DNA of 64,000 nucleotides from Verrucomicrobiota bacterium (GCA_024233345.1 JACKPT010000001.1:124001-188000); one strand, 5' to 3'; shown: positions 35,015-43,672, counted from the stretch's first letter. Made by a program: numbers and translations. Notes: generated by a model from the sequence alone, not told the origin.

Positions 35015-35975
35015 ATTGAATAGTGAACTGATTGAGAGCACCCCCAAGTCCGCGTTGATGAAGACGCCTGTGCTTCTACTTCTTGTCCTGCTGGTCCATG
35101 CGGTGGCCATTGGATCGTTCATGGTGATGTCCGGATGCAGCACCCCTCAGCCGGTGGTTGAGCAGCCGCCCGCGCCGGTCATGCCGCCCCAACTGAACCA
35201 GAAGCAGGCGATGACCCCGGTGCCGCGCCCGACCATTCGCCCGCCCGCGCCGGTCACCCCTCCCGCGATGACGCCGGAAGCGATGGGGGGCCAGACCTAC
35301 ACGATTGCCAAGGGTGACTCCCTCTCCAAGATCGCGGTTCGGCATGGGGTTTCCTATCGTGAACTTGCCGATCTCAATGGCATCACCGATCCCAACAAGA
35401 TTCGCATTGGCCAGAAGCTGGTGCTGCCACCGCATGCCAAGATGCCTGCCGGGGCGCCCAAGGCACCGGCTACCCAAGCCAAGCCCTCGATGACCGCGCC
35501 CCAGGCCGCTTCGGGCAGTGGCGGTTCCTACACCGTCAAGCCTGGTGATACCCTGACCAAGATTGCTTCCTCCCAGGGGACCACGGTATCCGCCCTGCGC
35601 CAGGCAAACGGACTGTCCGGTGACCTGATCAAGGTCGGCCAAAAGCTGGTACTTCCCGGGGGCACCGCCACTGCTGCTTCCGCCCCCGCGGCACCCGCCC
35701 CCCAGCCGGTGGCTGAACCGGCGGCCCTGTCCACCCCCGTCGCCGCCGCCATGCCTGTCGATACCGCAGTGGATGACGCGGAGCCGGAGGATGAGGTTGT
35801 CTCCGATATCGATTCCGCACCCTTTCCCTACACCATCAAGCAGAATGATACCCTCGAAAGTATCGCCCGGAATTTTGGTGTGCTGAAAGAGGACATCATG
35901 GAACTCAACGGGATTGCCGACGAGAGCCAGTTGACTCCCGGAAAGAAGATCAATATTCCCTGGCAGAATTTCTGA
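35001..35975 (+). CDS. LysM repeat lipoprotein (three LysM domains)
   Basis: A 324-residue envelope protein. After a short cytoplasmic start comes a hydrophobic segment (PVLLLLVLLVHAVAIGSFMV) ending in MSGC (Cys46), a possible lipobox or simple membrane anchor. A Pro/Ala linker leads to three LysM units: YTIAKGDSLSKIAVRHGVSY (about residue 98), YTVKPGDTLTKIASSQGTTV (about 177), and YTIKQNDTLESIARNFGVLK (about 277), separated by Ala/Pro-rich linkers. LysM binds N-acetylglucosamine of peptidoglycan. Start ATG 35001 has GAGGAG upstream and overlaps murD. No catalytic domain is present, so it is probably a cell-wall tether. Last gene before the terminator. Confidence 0.9.
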   Translation: MRRPELNSELIESTPKSALMKTPVLLLLVLLVHAVAIGSFMVMSGCSTPQPVVEQPPAPVMPPQLNQKQAMTPVPRPTIRPPAPVTPPAMTPEAMGGQTYTIAKGDSLSKIAVRHGVSYRELADLNGITDPNKIRIGQKLVLPPHAKMPAGAPKAPATQAKPSMTAPQAASGSGGSYTVKPGDTLTKIASSQGTTVSALRQANGLSGDLIKVGQKLVLPGGTATAASAPAAPAPQPVAEPAALSTPVAAAMPVDTAVDDAEPEDEVVSDIDSAPFPYTIKQNDTLESIARNFGVLKEDIMELNGIADESQLTPGKKINIPWQNF

Positions 35976-36003
35976 CCTTGCGGGATTGTTTGATCCCGTC
36001 CGC

Positions 36004-36038
36004 AAACCGCGCAGGAGATGATCCTGCGCGGTTTTTGT
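36004..36038 (+). terminator. Intrinsic terminator of the dcw operon
   Basis: A perfect 13-bp stem (AAACCGCGCAGGA at 36004-36016, TCCTGCGCGGTTT at 36022-36034) with a five-base loop GATGA, followed by further T residues. It lies about 30 bases after the LysM stop, so the whole 25282-35975 block can end here. Confidence 0.95.
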
Positions 36039-36138
36039 TTCCCCCGCCGACCCGCGCCCCCTCATCACGGAGATGCAGGTTGTGGGCTGGGTGTGGTGCG
36101 AAGGCTCTTTGCGCTGGCGCTACCGCCCGGTCCGTCTC

Positions 36139-36375
36139 TCACCCTTCATCCGTGAACAAAGCGGTTTGGTCCGGATCGTCAGGCTTGACCAGTTTCTCAA
36201 TCTTCTTCTCCACCTCGGTCAGCTTGGCGCCGCACAGCTTGACCAGTTTGTTGCCTTCCTCGAAATGGGCAATCATCTGATCGAGGTTCAGAGATCCCGA
36301 CTCCATTTCCTCGATGAGGGTTTCGAGTCGGGCGAGGGCGGTTTCGAAATCCTGGGTTGTTTCCTTTTTGGCCAT
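36139..36375 (-). CDS. xseB: Exodeoxyribonuclease VII small subunit
   Basis: A 78-residue protein matching XseB: DFETALARLETLIEEMESGS, LNLDQMIAHFEEGNKLVKLC, GAKLTEVEKKIEKL. It binds the large subunit in the cytoplasm to form exonuclease VII, which degrades single-stranded DNA from both ends. Start ATG 36375 has AAGGAG upstream, lying within the last codons of xseA; the two genes are one base apart. Confidence 0.95.
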   Translation of the reverse strand: MAKKETTQDFETALARLETLIEEMESGSLNLDQMIAHFEEGNKLVKLCGAKLTEVEKKIEKLVKPDDPDQTALFTDEG

Positions 36376-36376
36376 G

Positions 36377-37651
36377 TCAGGGCTCCTTGGGTGAGGGGGT
36401 GATGGTGTCCACAGTAGACGTGAAGTGTCCGTCAGAGACCAACGTAACCAATGGTTGTCCCGGGGTCGCGAGGGCAACCTTGTCGATCACCTTGCCGGAC
36501 GGATCGCGGGTAATGCTGTAACCCCGCTGCAGCACGCGGGTCGGATTCAGGGAGTTCAGTTCCGAGGCCCGTCGTTCCAGCAGGCTTTTCTGTTTCTCTA
36601 CCCGGGAGGTGATCCGGTGGGTCATGCGCAGCTCGATCTCATCGATCTGCTGGTGAATCCCCCGGGCCGCCCCCTTGAGGGTGGTGGACAGTTTCCATTG
36701 GAGCGAATCCACCTGTTTGCGGTACTGCCGCAGCAGGTTTTGTGGTTCGCGAAAGACATAGCTGCGGGAAGCGCGGATGAACCGGTTCTGGTAGGTCAGG
36801 GCCTGGTTGTGGAGGGCGTGAGCGAGCCTGCGCTGGAGGGTGGCAAGCTGCTCCTGCCACTGGGCCAGCGGCTCCACTGCCAGCTCCGCTGCCGCTGATG
36901 GAGTGGGGGCCCGGACATCCGCAACAAAATCGCTGATGGTGAAATCAATCTCATGGCCCACTGCGGAAATGACCGGGAGTGCAGATCGGGCAATCGCCCG
37001 CGCCACCGTCTCCTCGTTGAAGGCCCAGAGGTCTTCAAGGCTCCCGCCCCCGCGTCCGATGATCAACAGGTCAAGATCGCTGCGCCGGTTCAGGGTGTCG
37101 ATGGCGTTTGCGATTTCCTCCGCAGCCCCGTCACCCTGCACCTTGACCGGGGCCAGCACCACATGGAGGTTCGGGAAACGACGGGTCAGCACATTCAACA
37201 GATCCCGGATCGCCGCTCCGGACTGGGAGGTGACGATCCCGATGTGCCGGGCGAGGGTGGGCAGGGATTTCTTCCGGTCGGCGTCGAACAGCCCCTCCTC
37301 CTGCAATCGTGCCTTCAGCTTCTCGAACGCTTCCTGGAGAGACCCCTTGCCCGCCTCCTCCACAATGCGGGCAATAAGCTGGTAATTGCCTCGTTCCACA
37401 TACGCGGTCATGTCGCCGCAAACGCGGAGTTTGCGGCCGTCCGCCACCTCGGGAACCCCCCGCTGGCTTCCCCGGAACAGGACAATGGAAATCTGCCCCC
37501 CCGCGTCCTTGAGGGTGAAATAGAGGTGTCCGGACGAAGGCCGCCGAAGATTCGAGACTTCCCCCTCGACCCACACCGAACCAATCTCATTCTCGAGGGT
37601 CGTCTTGACCAGCCGATTCAGTTCGGTCACGGAATAGATTTTGCGGTCCAT
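36377..37651 (-). CDS. xseA: Exodeoxyribonuclease VII large subunit
   Basis: A 424-residue protein. The N-terminal OB domain (YSVTELNRLVKTTLENEIGS, VWVEGEVSNLRRPSSGHLYF, TLKD) and catalytic domain (HIGIVTSQSGAAIRDLLNVL, DLLIIGRGGGSLEDLWAFNE, VISAVGHEIDFTISDFVADV, RAPTPSAAAELAVE) are intact, followed by a long coiled coil and a C-terminal LNPTRVLQRGYSITRDPSGK. Start ATG 37651 fits the family; longer readings add nothing conserved. No strong ribosome site is visible. Confidence 0.97.
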   Translation of the reverse strand: MDRKIYSVTELNRLVKTTLENEIGSVWVEGEVSNLRRPSSGHLYFTLKDAGGQISIVLFRGSQRGVPEVADGRKLRVCGDMTAYVERGNYQLIARIVEEAGKGSLQEAFEKLKARLQEEGLFDADRKKSLPTLARHIGIVTSQSGAAIRDLLNVLTRRFPNLHVVLAPVKVQGDGAAEEIANAIDTLNRRSDLDLLIIGRGGGSLEDLWAFNEETVARAIARSALPVISAVGHEIDFTISDFVADVRAPTPSAAAELAVEPLAQWQEQLATLQRRLAHALHNQALTYQNRFIRASRSYVFREPQNLLRQYRKQVDSLQWKLSTTLKGAARGIHQQIDEIELRMTHRITSRVEKQKSLLERRASELNSLNPTRVLQRGYSITRDPSGKVIDKVALATPGQPLVTLVSDGHFTSTVDTITPSPKEP

Positions 37652-37776
37652 GGGGAGACTATAAAGCAGAACCACCATGAGGTACAACCTTCCGCCGGTA
37701 CGGTATCGATCATCCATGGACGATGAAGTGCCGGGCTTCCGCGCCAGAGCGGCTCAGTCCGCTTCGGCGAGCCGGA

Positions 37777-38337
37777 TCAGGGCTCGGCGCCGGAGATGCG
37801 CACCGTGAACGCGCCGCGCAATTCGCCGGGCGTGTAGCCGATGGCCTGGTCCTCTGGATAGAGTTCACCAAGGACCTTGGCGACATCGGGCGCGATCGGA
37901 TCCCCATGACAGGTGAGGCAAAGGGGTTCGGTCACGATGGGCTTGAGATAACGGAATTCTTTTTCCTCCGGCGATTTCTCAACCCATTCCGAGTGCGCGA
38001 TCGCGGCGGCATCCTCGCCCTCGGTCAATCTTTGTTGGAGTGAAAGCAGTCCGGCCTTTTCCCATGCGTCGGGTTGATTGTAGGGATTGCGCACCCGCAG
38101 CGAGGTTCTTCCCACGCTCAGTCCAAGGTCCCGGGAGATGGCATCGGCGAGGGCGGGGGCTTCTTCCCGGCAGACGGCCACCGCTCCGGCAACATCCCCC
38201 GCCTCGAGCGCTTTCAGCAAACGGGTTTTCAACGCCTTCCCAAGGGTCATGGATGCGGCCTGGGCCTGAAGCTCAAGATCCGCCCCCCAGGTTGCCGAGG
38301 TCATCAAGGCCGACAAGAGAATGGTCATCCAGCGCAT
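37777..38337 (-). CDS. Tll0287-like (DUF3365) haem-domain protein
   Basis: A 186-residue exported protein: short signal (MTILLSALMTSATWG), then a Tll0287-like domain with LKALEAGDVAGAVAVCREEA, SVGRTSLRVRNPYNQPDAWE, and a haem attachment CLTCH (Cys140, Cys143, His144) in VTEPLCLTCHGDPIAP, ending GYTPGELRGAFTVRI. These proteins bind a c-type haem in a PAS-like fold and are thought to sense redox state or small ligands in the periplasm. The start is set by the signal peptide; the same frame stays open far upstream only as a shadow of the nuclease gene. Confidence 0.88.
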   Translation of the reverse strand: MRWMTILLSALMTSATWGADLELQAQAASMTLGKALKTRLLKALEAGDVAGAVAVCREEAPALADAISRDLGLSVGRTSLRVRNPYNQPDAWEKAGLLSLQQRLTEGEDAAAIAHSEWVEKSPEEKEFRYLKPIVTEPLCLTCHGDPIAPDVAKVLGELYPEDQAIGYTPGELRGAFTVRISGAEP

Positions 38338-38431
38338 GGACGAAACGTATAGAATAATCGTCCTCCCTCCAATCGAAAATACCGACGGTCCGCCCATGGT
38401 CATGATCCGGAGGCAAACCTGCGGGGTGCTC

Positions 38432-39241
38432 TCAGTGTTGCGGGGTGTCACTCTTTGTCGCGAGACAGGCGTCGAGTAAGCGGGCAAGGCGAACCCCGGC
38501 CTTGAAGAGTTGCTGATCCGCCACCGGACGACAGGAGGCCAGGAAGCTGCTGCCCACCTGGTGGGATTCCGGCAACCCGGCATAGACGAAATCCCTGGCC
38601 AGGTCATGCGATTCGTTGGCCCAATCCTCCACCGATCCGGAGTGGCAGATCGCGAGCACATTGGTGTCCGACCCGAATTCCGCGAGCAACCGGTCGACAT
38701 AGTGATCCGGGTCGAGTCCGGTGGCCCGGATGATCTCGAAATCCCAAACCCGGTGCAAGTTGCTGGTTTCGCCGTCGATGAGGACCACCACATCATTTCC
38801 TCCGCGGTCGTTGTCTTCGGCACAGTGGAGCGGTTGGTGAATGTCCCCGACAAAGTGCACCACAAAAGACAGGGCATCAGCCCGGTTGCTGATGGAGCGC
38901 GTTCGGTCGCCCAGTTCGGTGGCAAACCGATGGATGGCTTCGACAACGCAATCGCCCTGGCTGCAGTCCCGGTCCGGATCATAGCGGTCGGCATTGACCG
39001 GAATATCGACATAGTGCCAGGGGGCGGTCTCCGGTCGAGCGTGTTTGATATGGTCGGGCCAATTGGAAACATCGGCGAGGCTGGTGGCATGATACAGGCG
39101 AAGGATGGCCGCCAGCTCGGGGCGGGCGGCTTCGGACACATAGTGGTCGGCGATTTTGCCGACGATACGGTGCCCGTCGGGTCCCCAACCCAATGCCGTA
39201 GCGGTGCAAAGCAGGACAATGACTCCAGGCAAGCGGCGCAT
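38432..39241 (-). CDS. S1/P1 family nuclease (secreted)
   Basis: A 269-residue protein. A signal peptide (MRRLPGVIVLLCTATALG) ends just before WGPDGHRIVGKIADHYV; in S1/P1 nucleases the mature N-terminal Trp is itself a zinc ligand. Other ligands appear in NWPDHIK, WHYVDIPV, LSFVVHFVGDIHQPLHCAED, NDRGGNDVVV and NLHRVWD. The trinuclear zinc enzyme cleaves single-stranded DNA and RNA or removes 3' phosphates; here it is probably periplasmic or secreted, scavenging nucleotides. It lies two bases after the upstream gene, so probably co-transcribed. Confidence 0.92.
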   Translation of the reverse strand: MRRLPGVIVLLCTATALGWGPDGHRIVGKIADHYVSEAARPELAAILRLYHATSLADVSNWPDHIKHARPETAPWHYVDIPVNADRYDPDRDCSQGDCVVEAIHRFATELGDRTRSISNRADALSFVVHFVGDIHQPLHCAEDNDRGGNDVVVLIDGETSNLHRVWDFEIIRATGLDPDHYVDRLLAEFGSDTNVLAICHSGSVEDWANESHDLARDFVYAGLPESHQVGSSFLASCRPVADQQLFKAGVRLARLLDACLATKSDTPQH

Positions 39242-39243
39242 GA

Positions 39244-40200
39244 TCAGTAGTGGGTTGTGCGAAATACCGGTTGAAACAGCGGGGTGTCCTGTTTGCAGAT
39301 GGCGTTGACCGGGCAGGACGCGCATGCGGGTTCGGTCATCTCCGGGCAGCGGGTGCGGTTGGTGAAGAAGAAGTAATCGATGGCCGCCACCGACAGGCCG
39401 GACTTGGCGACCAGTTTTTCCATGGCCTGATAGGTGGCCCGGCGAATCGCGTTCTCGGTTTCCTTGTCGACGCAGGCACGCGCGACCAGCCGGCTCCGAA
39501 GTTTTTCGTCGGTAAGCGTCACCAGACCGGTTCGGAGGGCACTGCGCTGCAGATGGTAGTCGATGATCGGTACTGCGCTCTCCGGGTCGCTGACCCGCAG
39601 GAAACGCTCGGGCCGGTTTTCCAGAATCACCGCCAGGAGCATGGACTTTTTCTGCAAGGGGTCTTCCCGGTAGCCGGGAATCTCCCGCAAGGCATCGAGA
39701 AAAAACTTGAGCGGCTTGCGGGTATGGTTTGCCTTGGCGACCAGCAGGTCCGGGGTCGTTGCCTGCTCGACAAACCAATCGGCGTACTCATACAGAATGC
39801 GCTTGTGCTCCGGCCACATGGGCAGGGGATTGCGCCGGTGGTCATCGTGAAACAGCCGGTCGATCTCCCGAGGCCGCAACGCGGCCAGTCGCTCGGGGCG
39901 AAAGAAATCCGGATCGGACTTCAAGGCCCGCTGGGTGCAGTAAAAGAGAAAGTCCGATCCCTTGCGATACACCCCGCCGGCCTGGGTAATCATGGGCCGG
40001 GTATAGTGGTTGTCCTGGAGAAACCAGAATCCAAACTGATGCGCGGCATTGAAAAAGAACGCATTCAGGGCTCCCGGATGGGCCTTGGGCGGAAACAGCA
40101 CCCCCTCATCCGCGCCACAAAAATCAAACGGCTTCAGCGAGGGCAGGGTGGGTAGCAATTCCGCAAAGCGGTCGATTTGGTTTTCGTCGATTTGAATCAT
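39244..40200 (-). CDS. Possible queuosine-salvage-type (DUF2419) N-glycosylase-like protein with C-terminal Cys cluster
   Basis: A 318-residue cytoplasmic protein. GALNAFFFNAAHQFGFWFLQ followed by YRKGSDFLFYCTQRALKSDP is reminiscent of the NFCFW and KGY-aLc-a-nRAl blocks of queuosine salvage proteins, with similar helical text after it; I cannot confirm this by alignment. The C-terminus has CPEMTEPACASCPVNAIC, a C-x7-C-x2-C-x5-C set that resembles the iron-sulfur loop of endonuclease III-type glycosylases. The combination could describe a base or nucleoside glycosylase. Start ATG 40200 has AGGAA upstream; ATG 40221 is an alternative. It is translated next to the nuclease gene. Confidence 0.4.
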   Translation of the reverse strand: MIQIDENQIDRFAELLPTLPSLKPFDFCGADEGVLFPPKAHPGALNAFFFNAAHQFGFWFLQDNHYTRPMITQAGGVYRKGSDFLFYCTQRALKSDPDFFRPERLAALRPREIDRLFHDDHRRNPLPMWPEHKRILYEYADWFVEQATTPDLLVAKANHTRKPLKFFLDALREIPGYREDPLQKKSMLLAVILENRPERFLRVSDPESAVPIIDYHLQRSALRTGLVTLTDEKLRSRLVARACVDKETENAIRRATYQAMEKLVAKSGLSVAAIDYFFFTNRTRCPEMTEPACASCPVNAICKQDTPLFQPVFRTTHY

Positions 40201-40293
40201 GGGGTTTGGGTTCCTGGCCATTGGATCAGTGGAACAGACTGCGCGTGACACCCATGGATGTCAATGGCGAGCCGATCTGCCGATCAGGGCAAA

Positions 40294-40337
40294 CGCGCAC
40301 CAGAGGTACGCGCTACGACAGCCGTAGCGTGGGTCTC
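40294..40337. repeat. REP-like hairpin repeat, copy 1
   Basis: A 44-base sequence with hairpin arms CGCTACG and CGTAGCG around ACAGC. It is repeated almost perfectly at 40453-40496 in the same orientation (two mismatches). It stands in the non-coding gap before recD2. Confidence 0.8.
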
Positions 40338-40452
40338 TGACCCGCGATCCTTCGGTTACCAGTGGCCTGCGAATTGCTCCGGTTCTAGCCAAGGATCGCA
40401 TCGCTCGCCCGATGAGGGCGCCTGTTGGGGCAAGGCTGCTGGGGTGGATTAC

Positions 40453-40496
40453 ACGCGCACCGGAGGTACGCGCTACGACAACCGTAGCGTGGGTCT
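40453..40496. repeat. REP-like hairpin repeat, copy 2
   Basis: Same unit as at 40294, with loop ACAAC instead of ACAGC and CCGGAGG instead of CCAGAGG. The copies start 159 bp apart. Together they resemble paired repetitive extragenic palindromes. The 40201-40546 gap otherwise holds no gene that I can support. Confidence 0.8.
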
Positions 40497-40546
40497 CGCA
40501 GAATTCGTCTTTTGCCTCATCGGTTGATGTGGTTTGCTATCCCTGC

Positions 40547-42742
40547 ATGCAGAAACGCGAACCAACGGGTCAGGATGAACGGCTGGAGGGGTCGATCGAG
40601 CGGGTGACCTTCCACAGCGAAGAGTCCGGTTTTACTGTGCTGAAGGTCACGGTGAAGGGGGAGAAGTTTCCCGTCAGTGTCATCGGGAACGCTCCCCACC
40701 TGGTTGCCGGCGAATGGATTGAGGCGCGAGGGCGCTGGACCATGAACCGGGAACATGGCCGCCAGTTCCAGGCCGATGATCTTCGGGCGCATCCTCCGGA
40801 TTCCCTCGACGGCATCGAAAAGTTTCTCGGCTCCGGTCTCGTCAAGGGGATCGGGCCGGTGTATGCCGCCAAATTGGTCAAGGCGTTCGGGGCGGACATC
40901 TTCGACATCATCGACCGGGAGTCGGCCCGGCTCGAGGAGGTGGAGGGCATCGGCAAGGTCCGGCGGCTGCGGATCAAGGACAGTTGGAAAGAGGTCAAGG
41001 AAATCCGGGCGATCATGACCTTTCTGCTTGCCCATGGTGCGGGGGCCTCCCGGGCCTACCGGATCTATAAAATCTATGGTGACCAGGCGATTGCCAAGGT
41101 CTCCGCCGACCCCTATTGCCTGGCCCGGGATATCCGGGGCATCGGGTTCAAGTCTGCGGATGTCATCGCGGAGAAGCTGGGGATTGCCAAGGACAGTCCC
41201 TTGCGGGCCAAGGCGGGGGTGGAATACATGCTGCGGGAATTGACCGGGCAGGGTCATTGCGGGGTGCCCCGCGAAGAGCTGGCCGCGGGTACCAGCGAGT
41301 TGCTGGGGATCGGCCGCCCCCTGGTTGATGACGCGGTGGAGGCCGGCCTGAAGGAAAAACTGCTGGTGGAGGAGCAGGTGCCGGGAGCGGAGGTGCTGAT
41401 CTATCCCCCCGCGCTCCGGGATGCCGAGGTTCATCTCGCCAGTTTATTGAAACGATTGATGCAGGGCGCGCATCCCTGTCCGGCCATTGACATGGCCAAG
41501 GCGATCCCATGGGTGGAACAACAGATCAAACTCACCCTGGCGGACACCCAGAAGCAGGCCCTCGAGCAATGTACCCGGGACAAGGTCTTCGCGATTACCG
41601 GTGGCCCCGGCGTGGGCAAGACCACCCTCGTGCATGCGATCATCAAAATCCTGGTCGCCAAGAAACTCAAGGTGGTGTTGTGCGCGCCCACCGGCCGGGC
41701 CGCCAAGCGAATGACCGAAGCGACCGGGCTCGATGCCAAGACCATCCACCGGCTGCTGGCTTATGATCCCGGCTCGGGAGGGTTCAAACATACCGACAAA
41801 CGACCGCTCGAGGGAGATGTGTTTATTGTCGATGAGTCGAGCATGATCGACCTCTTGCTGGCTTACCATCTGGTGCGGGCGATTCCGCCATCGGCAAGCC
41901 TGATCCTGGTGGGGGATGTGGACCAGCTTCCATCGGTGGGACCCGGAACCGTGTTCAAGGACCTGCTGGAGAGCCGCTGTATCCCCACCGTGGTGCTGAC
42001 CACGATCTTCCGGCAGGCCGAGCAGAGTGCGATCATTCGTGCCGCCCACGAAATCCGCCATGGCAACCTCCCGGTACAGGAGAAGGACAACCCGCATACC
42101 GACCTGTTCATGATTCACATGGAGGAGCCGGAGGACATCGTGAAGCGGGTGGTTCAGATGGTGAAGCGCTCGGTTCCGGAAAAGACCGGACTCAATGCCG
42201 TCGAGGATATCCAGGTGCTGACCCCCATGCAACGGGGCCTCCTCGGCGCCCGCAACCTGAACGTCGAGTTGCAGAAGGCGATGAACCCACGTAGTGAGTC
42301 GATCGACCGGTTCGGATATTCCTACCGGGTCTTCGATAAAGTCATGCAAATCGAGAACAACTACGACAAAGAGGTCTTCAATGGCGATATCGGGATCATC
42401 GCCCGGCTGGATGTGATCAATGGTGAAGTGCAGGTTCGCTACGGAGACCGGACGGTGCTCTACGACGAAAACGAGCTGGATGAACTGGTCCCGGCCTACG
42501 CCATCACCATCCATAAAAGCCAGGGCAGTGAGTACCCCTGTGTGATTATTCCCCTTCACACCCAGCACTATGTGATGCTCCAGCGCGACCTGATCTATAC
42601 CGCCCTGACCCGGGGTAAGCAGTTGGTGATCCTGGTCGGCCCGGTCAAGGCCCTCGCCATGGCGGTGAAGACCCACCACGCTCACGCGCGAAGGACCACC
42701 CTGTGCGAGCGAATCCGCCAGGGTTTGCCCGCGCTCGCCTGA
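40547..42742 (+). CDS. recD2: RecD2-type 5'-3' DNA helicase
   Basis: A 731-residue superfamily 1B helicase. The N-terminal domain (residues 10-90) has ERVTFHSEESGFTVLKVTVK, then helix-hairpin-helix-like text (GSGLVKGIGPVYAAKLVKAF) as in RecD2. Motor motifs: Walker A TGGPGVGKTTLVHAI near residues 351-365, CAPTGRAAKRMTEATG, DESSMIDL, GDVDQLPSVGPG, LTTIFRQAEQSAIIRAAHEI, and terminal AITIHKSQGSEYPCVIIPL and YTALTRGKQLVILVG. RecD2 acts outside RecBCD in DNA repair. Start ATG 40547 chosen because upstream in-frame sequence is only repeat. Length is typical. Confidence 0.95.
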   Translation: MQKREPTGQDERLEGSIERVTFHSEESGFTVLKVTVKGEKFPVSVIGNAPHLVAGEWIEARGRWTMNREHGRQFQADDLRAHPPDSLDGIEKFLGSGLVKGIGPVYAAKLVKAFGADIFDIIDRESARLEEVEGIGKVRRLRIKDSWKEVKEIRAIMTFLLAHGAGASRAYRIYKIYGDQAIAKVSADPYCLARDIRGIGFKSADVIAEKLGIAKDSPLRAKAGVEYMLRELTGQGHCGVPREELAAGTSELLGIGRPLVDDAVEAGLKEKLLVEEQVPGAEVLIYPPALRDAEVHLASLLKRLMQGAHPCPAIDMAKAIPWVEQQIKLTLADTQKQALEQCTRDKVFAITGGPGVGKTTLVHAIIKILVAKKLKVVLCAPTGRAAKRMTEATGLDAKTIHRLLAYDPGSGGFKHTDKRPLEGDVFIVDESSMIDLLLAYHLVRAIPPSASLILVGDVDQLPSVGPGTVFKDLLESRCIPTVVLTTIFRQAEQSAIIRAAHEIRHGNLPVQEKDNPHTDLFMIHMEEPEDIVKRVVQMVKRSVPEKTGLNAVEDIQVLTPMQRGLLGARNLNVELQKAMNPRSESIDRFGYSYRVFDKVMQIENNYDKEVFNGDIGIIARLDVINGEVQVRYGDRTVLYDENELDELVPAYAITIHKSQGSEYPCVIIPLHTQHYVMLQRDLIYTALTRGKQLVILVGPVKALAMAVKTHHAHARRTTLCERIRQGLPALA

Positions 42743-42792
42743 GGACCTCCAACGCGCTTGCGCTCTTTCCCGTAGACCCTTTCTGGTTTGAC

Positions 42793-42825
42793 TTGACATG
42801 CATATGCATCTATGCGCATATGCAT
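42793..42825 (+). promoter_or_regulatory. arsR promoter and palindromic ArsR operator
   Basis: TTGACA (42793-42798) and GCATAT (42816-42821) with a 17-bp spacer. Two copies of the octamer palindrome GCATATGC (42800-42807 and 42816-42823) lie 16 bp apart within longer ATGC-rich palindromes (42798-42809, 42812-42825). The operator therefore covers the spacer and -10, as expected for ArsR repression relieved by arsenite. Transcription would begin near 42828, at the ATG of arsR. Confidence 0.75.
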
Positions 42826-42828
42826 CTC

Positions 42829-43215
42829 ATGGAAATTGTATCGGTCTATAAGTGCCTGTGTGACAGGCAGAGGCTTCGCATTCTTAACCTGTTGAGCGAT
42901 GGTCCTTTGTGCGTTTGTCATTTGATGGAGATTCTCGATACGGACCAGGTAAAGATTTCCAAGCAGCTCCGGTACATGAGGGCGCTGGGAATGGTGGAAG
43001 GGGAGCGGCGGGCGCAATGGATGGTGTACCGGCTGGCGGAGCCGGATCACCCCCTGCTGGTGGAGAATCTGAAATGTCTGCAGGATCTAGGGTCCGAGGA
43101 CCTGTGCTTTTCCGAGGATCTTGAGAAGCGTTCACGGATTCTCGACCGGTTACGGGGTGATGGCGCAGCCTGTGCACCGGCCATTGTCCAGACCACGGGA
43201 GGCCCCGATGCGTAA
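42829..43215 (+). CDS. arsR: ArsR family arsenic-responsive repressor
   Basis: A 128-residue winged-helix repressor. Start of the DNA-binding domain: VYKCLCDRQRLRILNLLSDG; metalloid site: LCVCHL with Cys28 and Cys30, as in the ELCVCDL of classical ArsR; recognition helix: ILDTDQVKISKQLRYMRALG. Arsenite binding releases it from DNA. ATG 42829 (or 42820) has no ribosome site and coincides with the expected transcription start, so the message may be leaderless. The 3' end overlaps arsC by eight bases. Confidence 0.93.
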   Translation: MEIVSVYKCLCDRQRLRILNLLSDGPLCVCHLMEILDTDQVKISKQLRYMRALGMVEGERRAQWMVYRLAEPDHPLLVENLKCLQDLGSEDLCFSEDLEKRSRILDRLRGDGAACAPAIVQTTGGPDA

Positions 43216-43672
43216 GCTGCGGGTGTTAATCCTGTGTACCGGAAATTCCTGCCGGAGCCATATGGCGGAGGGCATACTCCGGGCTGCGGCGGGCGACCTG
43301 CTGGAAGTCTACAGCGCGGGGTCGCGGCCCACAGGCCATGTTCACCCGGCCGCGATCGAGGTGATGAAGGAGATCGGGATCGACCTGACCAGCCATACCT
43401 CCAAGCCGGTCGAACCGTTCCTCGCCATGGATCTCGATACCGTGATTACGGTTTGCGATGATGCGGACCGGGCGTGTCCTGTCTTTTCCGGCAAGGCCAC
43501 CCGCTACCACTGGGGATTCGATGATCCCCCCAGGGCGGTTCGCGAAGGCGAGGCGGTGATCGACGCCTTTCGCCGCATCCGGGATGAGATCCGCAAGGTT
43601 TTTGAAGCTTATGCCGCCGGGTGGCGTCAGGCCTGTTCCCACGCAAACGAAGGCATTCATCATGACCCATAA
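43208..43672 (+). CDS. arsC: Arsenate reductase, thioredoxin-coupled (LMW-phosphatase type)
   Basis: A 154-residue protein with phosphatase loop CTGNSCRS (Cys10, Cys15, Arg16) and a redox pair Cys83/Cys90 in TVCDDADRACPVF. This is the same arrangement as Cys10, Cys82 and Cys89 of the Staphylococcus pI258 ArsC, so it should reduce arsenate to arsenite with thioredoxin. WGFDDPP is also a family block. It overlaps arsR upstream and the small CC-tail gene downstream. Confidence 0.93.
   Translation: MRKLRVLILCTGNSCRSHMAEGILRAAAGDLLEVYSAGSRPTGHVHPAAIEVMKEIGIDLTSHTSKPVEPFLAMDLDTVITVCDDADRACPVFSGKATRYHWGFDDPPRAVREGEAVIDAFRRIRDEIRKVFEAYAAGWRQACSHANEGIHHDP

Noticed and set aside
38338..39219. Upstream extension of the Tll0287-like protein to 480 residues
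   Set aside because: The extra part runs through the S1/P1 nuclease gene in another frame; the real protein starts at its signal peptide at 38337.
40412..40546. Upstream in-frame extension of recD2
   Set aside because: It is translated REP-like repeat sequence; the conserved RecD2 N-terminus begins after ATG 40547.
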